Part shown: positions 31,309 through 41,780 of the stretch, one piece after another
How the letters are laid out: the number at the start of each line of letters is the position of its first letter
Position numbering within the stretch: position 1 is the first letter of the stretch
DNA from: Pseudomonadales bacterium
GTDB taxonomy: Bacteria > Pseudomonadota > Gammaproteobacteria > Pseudomonadales > Pseudohongiellaceae
Direction: 5' to 3'
NCBI GenBank assembly: GCA_022827425.1
Contig: JAJDSZ010000129.1
Span: 27,084-91,083 of the forward strand
Length of the DNA: 64,000 nucleotides
The notes under the pieces: model-generated
What the model saw: the letters and a program-made list of their open reading frames with translations, nothing else
Told to the model about the DNA's origin: nothing
The model's database searches: none
Program-made: the position numbers and the translations under genes

Positions 31309-32071
31309 GGGGTGGTCCGGCGTGGGGGCGGAAGGAGCAGGTTTCACAATCCGGGTCCCGTGGGAGTTTGAGGTCGCGCCATTGCATGCCCGCGGCATCG
31401 AGGAGCAGGAGACGACCGATGAGAGTCTGGCCGATGCCGGCGAGCATCTTGATGGCTTCCATGGCCTGGACCGAACCGATGATTCCGACAAGCGGCGCCA
31501 TGACGCCATTGCTGGCGCAACTCGCATCGAGTTCACCGAGTTGCGGATACAGGCAATGGTAGCACGGGCTGGCGGCAATGTTGGGATCGAAGGCGGCGAT
31601 CTGTCCCTGCATGCGGATGGCGGCGGCGGAAATCAGCGGCTTGCCCCTGGCGACGCAGGAGGCGTTGATGGCGAAACGGGTTTCGAAATTGTCGCAGGCG
31701 TCGAGCACGAGGTCGGCCCCGGCCACCGCCGCATCGAGGCTGTCGCCTTGCAGGCGCTGGCGGATCGTGGTCACGGCAACATCGGGATTGAGGCTGAGCA
31801 GCCGGTCCCGGGCGGAATCGACCTTGGCCTGGCCGAGCGATTTTTCGGCATGGGCGATCTGGCGCTGCAGATTGGTCAACTCAACGATATCGTCATCGGC
31901 GATCAGCAGATGGCCGACGCCGGCCGCGGCAAGATACATGGCCGCGGGGCAGCCGAGCCCGCCCATGCCGACAATGAGAACGGCGGCGTCCATGAGCTTG
32001 CGCTGTCCCGCCACGTCCATTTCGGGCAACAGGATCTGGCGGCTGAAGCGCAACAACTGCTGTTCATTCAT
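31295..32071 (-). CDS. moeB: HesA/MoeB/ThiF-family adenylyltransferase (MoeB-like)
   Basis: LLRFSRQILLPEMDVAGQRKLMDAAVLIVGMGGLGCPAAMYLAAAGVGHLLIADDDIVELTNLQRQI...DACDNFETRFAINASCV; Cys pairs CYHCLYP and CETCSF. Confidence 0.9.
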   Translation of the reverse strand: MNEQQLLRFSRQILLPEMDVAGQRKLMDAAVLIVGMGGLGCPAAMYLAAAGVGHLLIADDDIVELTNLQRQIAHAEKSLGQAKVDSARDRLLSLNPDVAVTTIRQRLQGDSLDAAVAGADLVLDACDNFETRFAINASCVARGKPLISAAAIRMQGQIAAFDPNIAASPCYHCLYPQLGELDASCASNGVMAPLVGIIGSVQAMEAIKMLAGIGQTLIGRLLLLDAAGMQWRDLKLPRDPDCETCSFRPHAGPPHASD

Positions 32072-32321
32072 CGGCTGGCTGCATTGGGCATGGCGCGCCC
32101 GGGCAAACTTGGAATTATAGTCGAATATGTGGGACCGCCATCTTTTTGTTTAGGGCCTTCAGGACCATCCTATAGTCATACAGGTCGTTGGTGTTCCTTA
32201 TTTGGTTGGATGGATCGCATCCGGTCTGCGGATTGATTCTCGTTGGGTGGAGCAGTTTCTGCGCTATGGATGGTTTCCTGCGTCAGTCTGGTTACGCCGT
32301 AGCCGGTTTTCCGGCAGCCCG

Positions 32322-33524
32322 CTAACGAGCTCCCGCATCCTGTAGCATACGTTGGATTTCCTTGTTGCCATAGTCTCTCGCGTAGCTCAGCGCCATGCGT
32401 CCTCCTTCGCTTGTCGCATCCGCTTCCCATTCAAGCAACTCCCGAACAATTTTGGTATGGTTGAACATTGCGGCCACAGATAAGGCCGTATGACCTTTCT
32501 CCGTATGTTCCAGATTTGCACCTTTGATAGCAAGTAAACGCACCATATCTACGTCTCCATAGGTTGCTGCATCTATGATCGGGGTGTTATTGTAAGTATC
32601 TCTCCATTCTATATTCGCACCGGCATTGAGTAAGATTTCGACCACTTTCGTATTCCCGTCGCGTACAGCTTGATTCAACGGAGACCGTCTACCATCAGCA
32701 GTGGTAAAGTTCACATTGGCACCTGACTGCAAAAGCATTTGCAAAGCTTCGATGTCGTTGCTGCGAACTGCTACAAGTACATCATTCCGATAGCCAGAAT
32801 TCTCATATGCGGATTGAATTTCCGCATGTCTATCAATTTCGAATTCCCAGTACATCTCCTCATTTTTCGCTACATTCTCAAGCTGCTCGCGGCTAAGATA
32901 CGGAGAGAGGCGGGACTGAAGTTCTTCGACAGTTAATAGTGAAGCGGAATACTCGTCTCTGCTAAGCAAGCCCGAGTTTTCTTGTTGACTCAATTCACTA
33001 TTAAATTGTTCCCATTCAATAATTATATCTCGGACCAATTGCTCGTCAGCAATGTCCATGTTGGCAACAAGTTCCTGCCACTTTCTCTCATAAACTCCTT
33101 CTGCATGATCTATCGGTGTCGGCTGGAAAGGGGAGAACACCGCATTGGGCAATAGCTCCGGAGCCGCTCCATCACTCGTGCTTGTTACCAACTCAAGCAA
33201 TCGATCCATGTGCCCGGTCTGGAATTGCTCGATTTCTTCGGCACTGAGCCCGTCGGCGGTTAACACAAAATTTGCCACTTCTTCTAAAATCTCTCCGGGA
33301 GCATTGGGCTCAGCTTCCCGAAGCCGTTGCATCAAGTCGCCAAAGGACGTATTCACTGCTTGTTCTGTGGGCGCTTCCGCTTCCGTGACCGGCTCCTCAC
33401 CAACTTCTGGAACCAATCCGCGATTATCGAGCCAAGTCAGGACGATCCCTGCCAAGCCCCATCCGCACACGATAAACAGTAGCCCTCCCAGTAAGTTCGC
33501 ATTGTTTGATATGAATGATTTCAT
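32322..33524 (-). CDS. Membrane-anchored ankyrin-repeat protein
   Basis: N-terminal TM LLGGLLFIVCGWGLAGIVLTWL; C-terminal repeats DIEALQMLLQSGANVNFTTADGRRSPLNQAVRDGNTKVVEILLNAGANIEWRDTYNNTPIIDAATYGDVDMVRLLAIKGANLEHTEKGHTALSVAAMFNHTKIVRELLEW. Confidence 0.85.
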   Translation of the reverse strand: MKSFISNNANLLGGLLFIVCGWGLAGIVLTWLDNRGLVPEVGEEPVTEAEAPTEQAVNTSFGDLMQRLREAEPNAPGEILEEVANFVLTADGLSAEEIEQFQTGHMDRLLELVTSTSDGAAPELLPNAVFSPFQPTPIDHAEGVYERKWQELVANMDIADEQLVRDIIIEWEQFNSELSQQENSGLLSRDEYSASLLTVEELQSRLSPYLSREQLENVAKNEEMYWEFEIDRHAEIQSAYENSGYRNDVLVAVRSNDIEALQMLLQSGANVNFTTADGRRSPLNQAVRDGNTKVVEILLNAGANIEWRDTYNNTPIIDAATYGDVDMVRLLAIKGANLEHTEKGHTALSVAAMFNHTKIVRELLEWEADATSEGGRMALSYARDYGNKEIQRMLQDAGAR

Positions 33525-33656
33525 GTTTATCGGGACCTTCCGTTGACTTCAGAAATTCGGGAACTAATACTGCCCTGCCTTCAGCAGCGATATCTAGCCA
33601 GGATAACCTGCCTGACACCAAGCTTCAAGCTGCTTACCAATCACCGGCAAAGACTT

Positions 33657-34358
33657 TCATGTCTGCTGTGGTTTGCTGCATTGAACGCGCCCTTTGTCCG
33701 TCACAGTACAGTTGCTGCCCACCGGGGTCGCAGATGTGCTTCCCTGAGGTAGACCCGAGCCAAGGATCGTAGTTGGGACATTGGGGGCATTGGGGGCATT
33801 GGGGGGAGGATTGTTTCCATCACCACCACCCGCTGACTGTTGTTGCGCTGGGGGAGAGGCACTATCCTCAGCGTCACAAGCTCGATTACCATCGCCCCAT
33901 CCTTGATACAGCATACTTTGCCCTTGATTGTGAATATTCGCGGCTGACTGCCTAGCGCTATCTCTTTCGAGGTCAGCTTGTTCCAAGGCTAAACTGAGTT
34001 CGGCTGCGGCTTCCGCTACTTCTTTCAAATAGCGTGCAGGGTTCGTAATTGACCATATTTGGGCATCAATCACCTCTCGCAAATACTCCGCTTTTGCCTC
34101 GCCGGTTGATTGCATATAATTTGCTTGGGCTGCCTTCAATGCATCGGCGTAGTCTGAATCAACATCTTGCAATAAATCATTGTACACGTCTGCATTGGCA
34201 TCAAGACAAGCTTGATGAGCAGCGCTATTTCCGGATGGGGCCACGAAACTTGTGTATCCGTTAGATGCGAATACTAGCAGAATCGTAAAAATTGTCAAGG
34301 CGAAGGCTGGAGAGATAATCACCGGCTCTAGAACCAAGGTTTGAGTGTTTGACTTCAT
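33657..34358 (-). CDS. Hypothetical protein, single N-terminal TM, Ala/Glu-rich helical region, Asn/Pro-rich tail
   Basis: 234-codon ORF; VIISPAFALTIFTILLVFASNGYTSFV TM; tail NNPPPNAPNAPNVP encoded by a short GGGGGCATT tandem. Confidence 0.65.
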   Translation of the reverse strand: MKSNTQTLVLEPVIISPAFALTIFTILLVFASNGYTSFVAPSGNSAAHQACLDANADVYNDLLQDVDSDYADALKAAQANYMQSTGEAKAEYLREVIDAQIWSITNPARYLKEVAEAAAELSLALEQADLERDSARQSAANIHNQGQSMLYQGWGDGNRACDAEDSASPPAQQQSAGGGDGNNPPPNAPNAPNVPTTILGSGLPQGSTSATPVGSNCTVTDKGRVQCSKPQQT

Positions 34359-34723
34359 TTTTTGCTAATAGGAAAATTGATATGGGTTCAGTGCTCCCGA
34401 TAACTGGAGTTATCGGGAGTTCTTATCCCTTTCCCCGCATCTCGTAACTATCTGTTCCGAAAGCGTTTTCCGCAATCCACTTAATGAACCTGCGGATAAT
34501 GACCTGGCCCACATCTCAGAGATCGGTACCTCAGGATTCCATTAAAAAGGCCGTGCTGTCCGCAAATAGCCATCGGTATTCTCGGTTCCCCGTACGGAAT
34601 CGGCAATCCGCCGTCATGCTTGGAAAGGCTTTCACAGTTCCGGCCCCGGTCTGAACCGCTCCAGGTGGTAGTCGAAGGACAGCCATCTGTTCATTCGAAT
34701 GTAAATCCGGGGCGTCCATTCGA

Positions 34724-35563
34724 TCACAAATGGCTGGCACAGATAATCCGGTCGTGGCCGGCGTGGTCCCGGTAATGCTTGATGTTGCGGTATCCGGCGG
34801 CGGAGAGCAGTTCGGTCGTTGGCTCGCGCTGATCGTGGCCGTGTTCGAGCAGCAACAGGCCGCCAGCTTTGAGACAGCGCCTGGCCTGGTTGATGATTTG
34901 GCGAATGGCGGACAGGCCGTCTGCTCCGGCGAACAGCGCCATATCGGGCTCGAATGCGCAATCGGGATGCAGCGCCGGGGCGCCCGGCGCCACATAGGGC
35001 GGATTGGCGACGATCATGTCATAGGCTGAATCAGCCAGGCTCTCACACCAGGAAGCTTCCCGAAAGCTGATGTTGCGGGCGCCCAGTTCCCTGGCATTGC
35101 GGCGGGCGAGGGCCAGGGCCTGCGGGCTGAGGTCCACGGCGCGGATGAGCCAGTCCGGCTTGGCCCGCGCCAGGGCAATGGCGATGGCGCCGCTGCCTGT
35201 GCCGAGGTCTGCGACTTGCAGGGGGCCGTTTTTGCCTTCGGGGGCGGATTCCAGCGTCAGTTCCACCAGCAGTTCGGTTTCCGGGCGGGGAATCAGTACA
35301 CAGGGGTTGACCGCAAGCTGGAAGTCCATGAAGCCCGCGTTTCCCAGCAGATAGGCGACCGGTTCGCCCTTGCCGCGGCGCTGCAGAAGCCGTCGAAATT
35401 CGCTGATTTCCCGGTCGCCCAGGGGTCGTTCGGGATGGGCGTATAATGCGCTGCGGGTGACGCCAAGCACATGGGCGAGCAAACGTTCGCCATCCAGTGG
35501 GGAGCAGTCCGTCGTACTCTGCGACTTTCGGGCGCTTGCGAGCGCATCGGCTATCGTGGTCAT
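34724..35563 (-). CDS. prmC: Peptide chain release factor N5-glutamine methyltransferase
   Basis: EPVAYLLGNAGFMDFQLAVNPCVLIPRPETELLVEL...VADLGTGSGAIAIALA...YDMIVANPPYVAPG; start trimmed to MTTIADALA. Confidence 0.94.
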   Translation of the reverse strand: MTTIADALASARKSQSTTDCSPLDGERLLAHVLGVTRSALYAHPERPLGDREISEFRRLLQRRGKGEPVAYLLGNAGFMDFQLAVNPCVLIPRPETELLVELTLESAPEGKNGPLQVADLGTGSGAIAIALARAKPDWLIRAVDLSPQALALARRNARELGARNISFREASWCESLADSAYDMIVANPPYVAPGAPALHPDCAFEPDMALFAGADGLSAIRQIINQARRCLKAGGLLLLEHGHDQREPTTELLSAAGYRNIKHYRDHAGHDRIICASHL

Positions 35564-35582
35564 CGGTTTGCTACCTGGGAGC

Positions 35583-35620
35583 CTGTCATTCCGCGCGAAG
35601 CGCAGTCGCAGAATCTCATT
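35583..35620. repeat. Family-1 REP-like half unit between prfA and prmC
   Basis: CTGTCATTCCGCGCGAAGCGCAGTCGCAGAATCTCATTGGGA. Confidence 0.75.
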
Positions 35621-35639
35621 GGGAATTCCATAAGGCTGT

Positions 35640-36725
35640 TCAGTCTTGCGCAAGCCCCGCGAGCAGGTCGGCCTGGTGTTCCTGCAAGAGTGGCTCGATG
35701 ACCGATTCCAGGCCGCCGGCCATGATTTCGGGCAGGTTGTACAGGGTCAACTTGATGCGGTGGTCGGTTACCCTGCCCTGGGGGAAATTGTAGGTCCGGA
35801 TCTTTTCCGAGCGGTCGCCGCTGCCGACGAGGCGGCGGCGGGTGGCGGACTCTTCCGCCTGTTGTTCCTGTCGCGCCTGGTCCAGCAATCTGGCCTGCAA
35901 TAGCGACATCGCCCTGGCCTTGTTCTTGTGCTGGGAGCGCTCGTCCTGGCATTCCACCACGATGCCGCTGGGCAGATGGGTGAGGCGGATGGCGGAATCG
36001 GTCTTGTTGACGTGTTGACCGCCGGCGCCGCTGGCGCGGAAGGTGTCGATGCGAAGCTCGTTCCGGTTCACTTCTATCTCGTCGATCTCTTCCGCTTCGG
36101 CAAGTACCGCCACGGTGCAGGCGGAAGTATGGACGCGGCCCTGGGATTCGGTCTCGGGAACGCGCTGGACGCGATGCGCGCCGGATTCGAATTTCAGCTT
36201 CTCGTACACCTTGCGGCCTTTGATGCGCAGGATGACTTCCTTGTATCCGCCATGCTCGCCGGGCCGCTCGCTGATGAGGGCCGCGCTCCATTGCTGCCAT
36301 TCGGCAAAACGCTGATACATGCGGCACAGATCGCCGGCGAACAGCGCGGCTTCGTCGCCGCCGGTTCCCGCGCGGATTTCGAGGAAAACATTGCAACTGT
36401 CGCGCTCGTCCCGGGGCAACAACAGCAACTGCAGTTCCTGTTCCAGCTTTCCGGACTGCTCGTTCGCCCTGGCGATTTCCTCTTCGGCCATGGCGCGAAT
36501 TTCCGGGTCGGCGTCTTGCCGCATTTCTTCCGCTTCCCGCAGTTCGCCCGCAATCCCCAGATAGCGGCCATAGACGTGGACCACATTTTCCAGTTCGGCA
36601 TATTCCATCGACAACTCGCGAAAACGCGGTTGATCGGCGATGACCTCGCTGTCGCCAAGCAAGCCTTCGAGCTCCGCAAAGCGCTCCCGCAGGCCATCGA
36701 GTTTCCGGCGAATGGAATGTTGCAT
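35640..36725 (-). CDS. prfA: Peptide chain release factor 1
   Basis: [27 protein letters not shown]...[47 protein letters not shown] (GGQ motif). Confidence 0.97.
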   Translation of the reverse strand: MQHSIRRKLDGLRERFAELEGLLGDSEVIADQPRFRELSMEYAELENVVHVYGRYLGIAGELREAEEMRQDADPEIRAMAEEEIARANEQSGKLEQELQLLLLPRDERDSCNVFLEIRAGTGGDEAALFAGDLCRMYQRFAEWQQWSAALISERPGEHGGYKEVILRIKGRKVYEKLKFESGAHRVQRVPETESQGRVHTSACTVAVLAEAEEIDEIEVNRNELRIDTFRASGAGGQHVNKTDSAIRLTHLPSGIVVECQDERSQHKNKARAMSLLQARLLDQARQEQQAEESATRRRLVGSGDRSEKIRTYNFPQGRVTDHRIKLTLYNLPEIMAGGLESVIEPLLQEHQADLLAGLAQD

Positions 36726-36735
36726 GGAATCGGCC

Positions 36736-38031
36736 TCACTCCAGTAAGGAATTCTGGTCAAGCTCAAAAAGTTCCCGGGTTGCGTCAAGCAATTCGTCGC
36801 GGCCTTCGGCGCTGGCCCGCTTCATGCGAACGCTGGGTGAGTGAATCAGTTTATTGGTGATCGCCCGGGCCAGCGACTCAAGGATGGCATCCGCATCCTT
36901 GCCTTTTTCAAGTTCGCGCCGGGCCTGGCGAAGTTCGGCCTGGCGAATCCCATCGGCCTTGCCGCGCAGGCGGCGCAGGGTAGCGACCGCGTTGCGCGAG
37001 CGCAACTGACTGAGAAAGTCCTCCATTCCCCGGTCGATAATGGATTCGGCCTCGACCGCGGCTTGCCGCCGGCTGGCCACGCTGTCCTCTATGACATTGC
37101 CGATGTCGTCGATGCCGTACAGGTAGGCGTCGGGAATCTCGCTCACTTCGACTTCGATGTCACGCGGAACGGCAAGGTCCACGAGCAGCATCGGGCGGTG
37201 TTTGCGCCGGCGGACCGCCCGCTCCACCATGCCCTTGCCGATCAGGGGCAACTGGCTACTTGTGGATGAAATGACAACGTCGGCCTCCACCAGCAATTCC
37301 GGCAATTCCGAAAGCAATGCGCCCTTACCCCCGATGCTGCCGGCAAGTTGCAGGGCGTGGTCCAGGGTGCGATTGGCCACGATGATCTGCCGCACCCGCT
37401 TTTCCCCGAGGTGGCGCGCGGCCAGTTCGATGGTGCGGCCGGCACCCACCAGCAGAACCTGCAAGCGGGACAGGTCGGAGAAGATTCGCCCGGCGAGCGT
37501 GACCGCCGCATAGGCAACCGAAACCGGGCTGGCGCCAATGGCGGTTTCGCTGCGCACTTCCTTGGCGATGGAAAAGGACGCCTCGAATGCCCGGGCAAGT
37601 TGTCCCCCGGCCAGTTTCAACTCCCGTGAAAGGGCCAGAGCGGACTTGATCTGACCCAGAATCTGGGGTTCGCCGAGCACCATGGAATCCAGGCCCGAGG
37701 CGACCTTCATGAGATGTCGCACCGCGTCGCCGCCCTGATGGAAATAGCTGGACGGCGCCAGTTCGTCGGCGCGCAAGCCATGAATTCCCGCAAGCCAGGC
37801 CAGCGTGATCTGATCCCGCCCGGCGCCTTCATCCGTCTCGGGCGCGGCCCCGGAGAAACCCAGATACACCTCGGTTCGGTTGCAGGTGGAGACAATGACG
37901 GCTTCATTCACACCGGGCAACCCCACCGCCTGCCGCAAGGCATCGGATATGAGGTCTGGGGGGAAGGCTACCTTCTCGCGCAAAGCGATATCGGCGGTGC
38001 TGTGATTGATGCCGGTAACTGCCAGTTCCAC
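36736..38031 (-). CDS. hemA: Glutamyl-tRNA reductase
   Basis: [25 protein letters not shown]...[13 protein letters not shown]...[23 protein letters not shown]...[24 protein letters not shown]. Confidence 0.97.
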   Translation of the reverse strand: MELAVTGINHSTADIALREKVAFPPDLISDALRQAVGLPGVNEAVIVSTCNRTEVYLGFSGAAPETDEGAGRDQITLAWLAGIHGLRADELAPSSYFHQGGDAVRHLMKVASGLDSMVLGEPQILGQIKSALALSRELKLAGGQLARAFEASFSIAKEVRSETAIGASPVSVAYAAVTLAGRIFSDLSRLQVLLVGAGRTIELAARHLGEKRVRQIIVANRTLDHALQLAGSIGGKGALLSELPELLVEADVVISSTSSQLPLIGKGMVERAVRRRKHRPMLLVDLAVPRDIEVEVSEIPDAYLYGIDDIGNVIEDSVASRRQAAVEAESIIDRGMEDFLSQLRSRNAVATLRRLRGKADGIRQAELRQARRELEKGKDADAILESLARAITNKLIHSPSVRMKRASAEGRDELLDATRELFELDQNSLLE

Positions 38032-38160
38032 GATATTCCAGGAAGTTCAGGCGAGAAGGCACAAATATACCAGAGTAGCGGGCCGCACTCGCCTGGCGCC
38101 GATCCCGGGCTTTGGCATATTCGGGTGGAGCAGGCCGATGGATGTCCTGATCAAACTGCA

Positions 38161-38244
38161 GTCATTCTGCGCGAAGTCGCAGAATCTTCCTGGGAGGCCT
38201 CTGCATGAGATTCTGCGACTTCGCTTCGCTTCGCGCAGAATGAC
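38161..38244. repeat. Family-1 REP-like palindrome (complete BIME-like unit)
   Basis: GTCATTCTGCGCGAAGTCGCAGAATCTTCC...GAGATTCTGCGACTTCGCTTCGCTTCGCGCAGAATGAC. Confidence 0.88.
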
Positions 38245-38344
38245 GGTTACTCGGACGGGTGTCCCATTGCCTCCATCCCATTGTCTCGACCCGGGGCCTT
38301 GACCGGAGCCAGTTTTCCCGGACATTGCTATACTGGATCCTTTT

Positions 38345-40108
38345 GTGGAATCTTCGATGAGTGTTTCGATACTGCGCGCCAGTTTGCCTGCCGGCATGGT
38401 CTTGCTGCTGGCGGCCTGCGCCTCACAGACCGTGACTCGCGTTGCGGAAACCCCCGCACCGGAGCCGGCCGCGCAAGCCCCGGCCGAGACGGCAGCGCCC
38501 ACTCCCATCGAATACGGCAGTTTCACCGCCGAGCAGCTCTATCAGGCCATCACCGGCGAATTGAGCGCCCAGCGCGGCGATCTGGAACAGGCGGCCGAAG
38601 TCTATTTCGAGCTGGCCCGGGAAACCCTTGACCCCGGAGTCATCGAACGCGCCGTGCAGTTCGCTTCTGCCATCGGCGACGGGCGCGGCCTGCTCGAACT
38701 CGGGCTGCTCTGGGCGGAAGTTTCCCCGGATTCGCCGGAACCGCATCTGCTGCTGTCTTTCCAGTTGCTTGAAGCCGGCCGGCCGGGCCAGGCGCTATCC
38801 CACATGGAGCAGGTGCTGGAAGCAGGCGGCAGTTTCGAATTCAGCATCCTCGCTTCCGCCGCCGGCACTATGGAGCGCCGGACCCGCTCGGACTTGATCG
38901 CCGGTTTGCGCGGACTCAAGGAGCGCCACCCCGCAAACGGCTCGGTCCGCATCGCCCTGGTGCAGCTACTTGCGCAAAACCAGCAGTTCGACCTGGCGCT
39001 GGCGGAGTTTGGGCAGTTCGGGGACCGCGTTGAAATGACTCCCGAACTGGCGCAATTGCAGGCCCAGCTCCACCAAAGCGCCAATGACAGCGCCGGCGCG
39101 GCGACCGCGCTGGAGGCCGGGCTCAAGGCCTTTCCCGACAACCGCAGCCTGCGGCTGAGCTATGCCCGGCTGTTACTGCGGCAACGGCAGCTTGCCCCTG
39201 CCCGGGAACAGTTTGGCATCATGCTTTCTCAGGCGCCGGATGACTGGGAAACCCTGCTGTCCGCCGGCCTGCTCGATCTCGAAATGGAGAATTTCCCGGC
39301 GGCCATCGGCATCTTCGAGCAGATGCTGGCGGCGCGGCGGAATGAAGACGACGCGCATTTCTACATTGCCTACGCCAATCAGCAACTGGGCGATCTTGAA
39401 GCCGCCATTGCGCACTTTCGCCAGGTGCGCCAGGGCGTGGAGAACTTTCTGCCGGCCCAGCAGCAAAGCACGAGACTGGCCATACAGCTTGGCCGCTTCG
39501 ACGAGGCCCATGACTGGCTGGCGCAGCTTTCCCGGGGCAGCAGCCGGCTGGAAATCCAGTTCATCAGCATGGAGTCCACCATTCTGTTGCAGGAGGGCCA
39601 TCCGCAGCGGGCCAGGGAACTGCTTGACCGCGCCCTGAACCGCTATCCCAATCACGCCGACCTGCTTTTCACCCGGGTATTCGTCCACGATTCCAGCGGC
39701 AACATGGCGGAATCGGAGGCCGATCTGCAACAGATCATCCGCATGCAGCCGGACAACGCCAGGGCGCTCAATCATCTTGGCTACATGCTGGCGGACCGCA
39801 CCGAGCGCCATGAAGAGGCGCTGGAGTTGATCGAGCGCGCCATCGTGATCGAACCGGACGACCCGGCCATCATCGACAGTCTCGGCTGGGTCCAGTTCAA
39901 GCTGGGCATTCTCGACGAGGCGCTGGAAAACCTGCGCCGGGCCTACGCGGCCTTTCCCGACCACGAAGTCGCCGCCCATCTCGGGGAGGTGCTCTGGACG
40001 CTGGACCGCCGGGAGGAAGCCGAAAGCGTCTGGGCCGAAGCCCTTGCGGAAAACCCCGAAAGCGAATTCATCCTGCCCACCATGGAGCGGCTCAAGGGTC
40101 GGCCTTGA
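38345..40108 (+). CDS. TPR-repeat outer-membrane lipoprotein
   Basis: Lipobox LLLAACAS; ~580 aa with repeats such as ALNHLGYMLADRTERHEEALELIERAIVIEPDDPAIIDSLGWVQFKLGILDEALENLRRAYAAFPDHEVAAHLGEVLW. Confidence 0.88.
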   Translation: MESSMSVSILRASLPAGMVLLLAACASQTVTRVAETPAPEPAAQAPAETAAPTPIEYGSFTAEQLYQAITGELSAQRGDLEQAAEVYFELARETLDPGVIERAVQFASAIGDGRGLLELGLLWAEVSPDSPEPHLLLSFQLLEAGRPGQALSHMEQVLEAGGSFEFSILASAAGTMERRTRSDLIAGLRGLKERHPANGSVRIALVQLLAQNQQFDLALAEFGQFGDRVEMTPELAQLQAQLHQSANDSAGAATALEAGLKAFPDNRSLRLSYARLLLRQRQLAPAREQFGIMLSQAPDDWETLLSAGLLDLEMENFPAAIGIFEQMLAARRNEDDAHFYIAYANQQLGDLEAAIAHFRQVRQGVENFLPAQQQSTRLAIQLGRFDEAHDWLAQLSRGSSRLEIQFISMESTILLQEGHPQRARELLDRALNRYPNHADLLFTRVFVHDSSGNMAESEADLQQIIRMQPDNARALNHLGYMLADRTERHEEALELIERAIVIEPDDPAIIDSLGWVQFKLGILDEALENLRRAYAAFPDHEVAAHLGEVLWTLDRREEAESVWAEALAENPESEFILPTMERLKGRP

Positions 40109-40127
40109 TCGAGCCCGAAGCTTCGTC

Positions 40128-40165
40128 ATGAGATTCCGCGACTCTGCTTCGCGCAGAATGACAGC
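40128..40165. repeat. Family-1 REP-like half unit overlapping the 5' end of lolB
   Basis: ATGAGATTCCGCGACTCTGCTTCGCGCAGAATGACAGC. Confidence 0.8.
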
Positions 40166-40760
40166 AACTTCGATCGGTTTCCTGGTTTTGCTTGCCGGGT
40201 TGCTGGCGGGGTGCGCCAATGCGCCGCGGGCGCTTGAGGGTGGCGACTGGAACCGCCAGCGGGAGGGACTTGCGGCGCTGGAGCAATGGCAACTGCGGGG
40301 GCGGGTCAATGTGCGCTACGACAATGAATCCCACACGCCCCGGATTCTCTGGCGGCAGCAGCAGCGCAACTACAACATCCGCCTGTGGGGCTCCTTCAAT
40401 GCCGGCAATACCCTGATCAGCGGCGGCCCGGAAGGCGTCAGCCTCGAATCGGACGGCGAAGTGCTCACCGCGGCCACGCCGGAAAACCTGATTATCGAGC
40501 AACTCGGCTATGAGTTGCCGGTCTCCCATCTGGAATACTGGGTGCGCGGCCTGCCCGCTCCGGCTGGCGATGCGGAACTCGATTTCAACGACGCAAACCA
40601 ATTGCGCAGCCTGCGCCAGGGCGGCTGGTCGGTGCGATACGATGATCCGCGGCAATACGGCGAGTTGAGCCTGCCGGGCGCCATTGATCTTTCCCGCGCC
40701 GCAGACGATGTCCGCCTCCGCTTCGTGGGGCTGCGCTGGATCGTCGGGCCGCGGGAATGA
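40128..40760 (+). CDS. lolB: Outer-membrane lipoprotein LolB
   Basis: IGFLVLLAGLLAGCANAP lipobox; WQLRGRVNVRYDNESHTPRILWRQQQRNYNIRLWGSFNAGNTLISGGPEGVSLESDG; start 40128 or 40158, both in a REP-like sequence; position directly upstream of ispE. Confidence 0.85.
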   Translation: MRFRDSASRRMTATSIGFLVLLAGLLAGCANAPRALEGGDWNRQREGLAALEQWQLRGRVNVRYDNESHTPRILWRQQQRNYNIRLWGSFNAGNTLISGGPEGVSLESDGEVLTAATPENLIIEQLGYELPVSHLEYWVRGLPAPAGDAELDFNDANQLRSLRQGGWSVRYDDPRQYGELSLPGAIDLSRAADDVRLRFVGLRWIVGPRE

Positions 40761-41599
40761 CCGCGCTCAGCCTGCTGGCCCCGGCCAAGCTCAACCTGTT
40801 CCTTCATGTCACCGGCCGCCGCGCCGACGGCTACCACCAGCTGCAAACCCTGTTCCAGTTGCTCGATCATGGCGATTCGCTGCATTTTTCGCCGCGCCAG
40901 CGAAGCGGCGTCTCCCTGCGCATCGCCGACACCCCCCAGGGACGCTTACTTTCCAGAAGCGACAATCTGATCCTGCGGGCAGCCGACGCGCTGGCCAGGG
41001 AGAGCGGCTGCCGTGCCGGCGCCGATATCGAATTGGAAAAGCGTTTGCCCGTGGGCGGCGGACTCGGCGGCGGCAGCTCCAATGCCGCCGCCACCCTGCT
41101 GGCGCTGAACCGGCTCTGGAAGCCGGGTCTTTCCATCGACAGGCTGTGCCGGATCGGCTTGCGCCTCGGCGCCGACCTGCCGGTATTCCTCCGCGGCCGC
41201 AGCGCCTGGGGCGAAGGCATCGGCGAAATCCTGACGCCGGTGGAACTTCCCGAGCGATGGTATCTGGTGGTCACGCCAGCCTGCGAGGTCTCCACTGCCG
41301 CGGTTTTCCAGGATGAAAATTTGACACGCAACTCCGCAAACATCAGAATTGCCGACTTTCTCGCGGGAAACTGCCGCAACGACTGCGAGCCGGTCACGCG
41401 CCGGCTCTACCCGGCGGTGGATGAAGCCTTGACCTGGCTGGGCCGATTCGGCGCGGCGCGCATGTCGGGCACCGGCGCCAGCGTCTTTATCGAGATTGCG
41501 GGCGAGGCTGGGGCGGAAGGGATCCTGGCCCAATTGCCCAATGGCTGGACCGGCTTCGCCGCCCGGGGAATCTCGCAAATGAAGCATGCGGGCGCCTGA
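40757..41599 (+). CDS. ispE: 4-(cytidine 5'-diphospho)-2-C-methyl-D-erythritol kinase
   Basis: LLAPAKLNLFLHVTGRRADGYHQLQTLFQLLD...LEKRLPVGGGLGGGSSNAAATLLALNRLW (GHMP motif). Confidence 0.96.
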   Translation: MTALSLLAPAKLNLFLHVTGRRADGYHQLQTLFQLLDHGDSLHFSPRQRSGVSLRIADTPQGRLLSRSDNLILRAADALARESGCRAGADIELEKRLPVGGGLGGGSSNAAATLLALNRLWKPGLSIDRLCRIGLRLGADLPVFLRGRSAWGEGIGEILTPVELPERWYLVVTPACEVSTAAVFQDENLTRNSANIRIADFLAGNCRNDCEPVTRRLYPAVDEALTWLGRFGAARMSGTGASVFIEIAGEAGAEGILAQLPNGWTGFAARGISQMKHAGA

Positions 41600-41705
41600 C
41601 CGAAAGGAACACGGGACCGGGCATTCGCCAGGCATGCCGGCCATTAAGGCCCGGGATTCCGCAAAGTGCGCGATTTCCCCCGGGAAACTGGTAAAATTCG
41701 TGTGT

Positions 41706-41780
41706 TGGGGTGTCGCCAAGTGGTAAGGCACAAGGTTTTGATCCTTGCATTCGTTGGTTCGAGTCCAGCCACCCCAGCCA
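41706..41780 (+). tRNA. tRNA-Gln (anticodon TTG), CCA encoded
   Basis: TGGGGTGTCGCCAAGTGGTAAGGCACAAGGTTTTGATCCTTGCATTCGTTGGTTCGAGTCCAGCCACCCCAGCCA; full cloverleaf, 7-bp acceptor TGGGGTG/CACCCCA. Confidence 0.97.
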
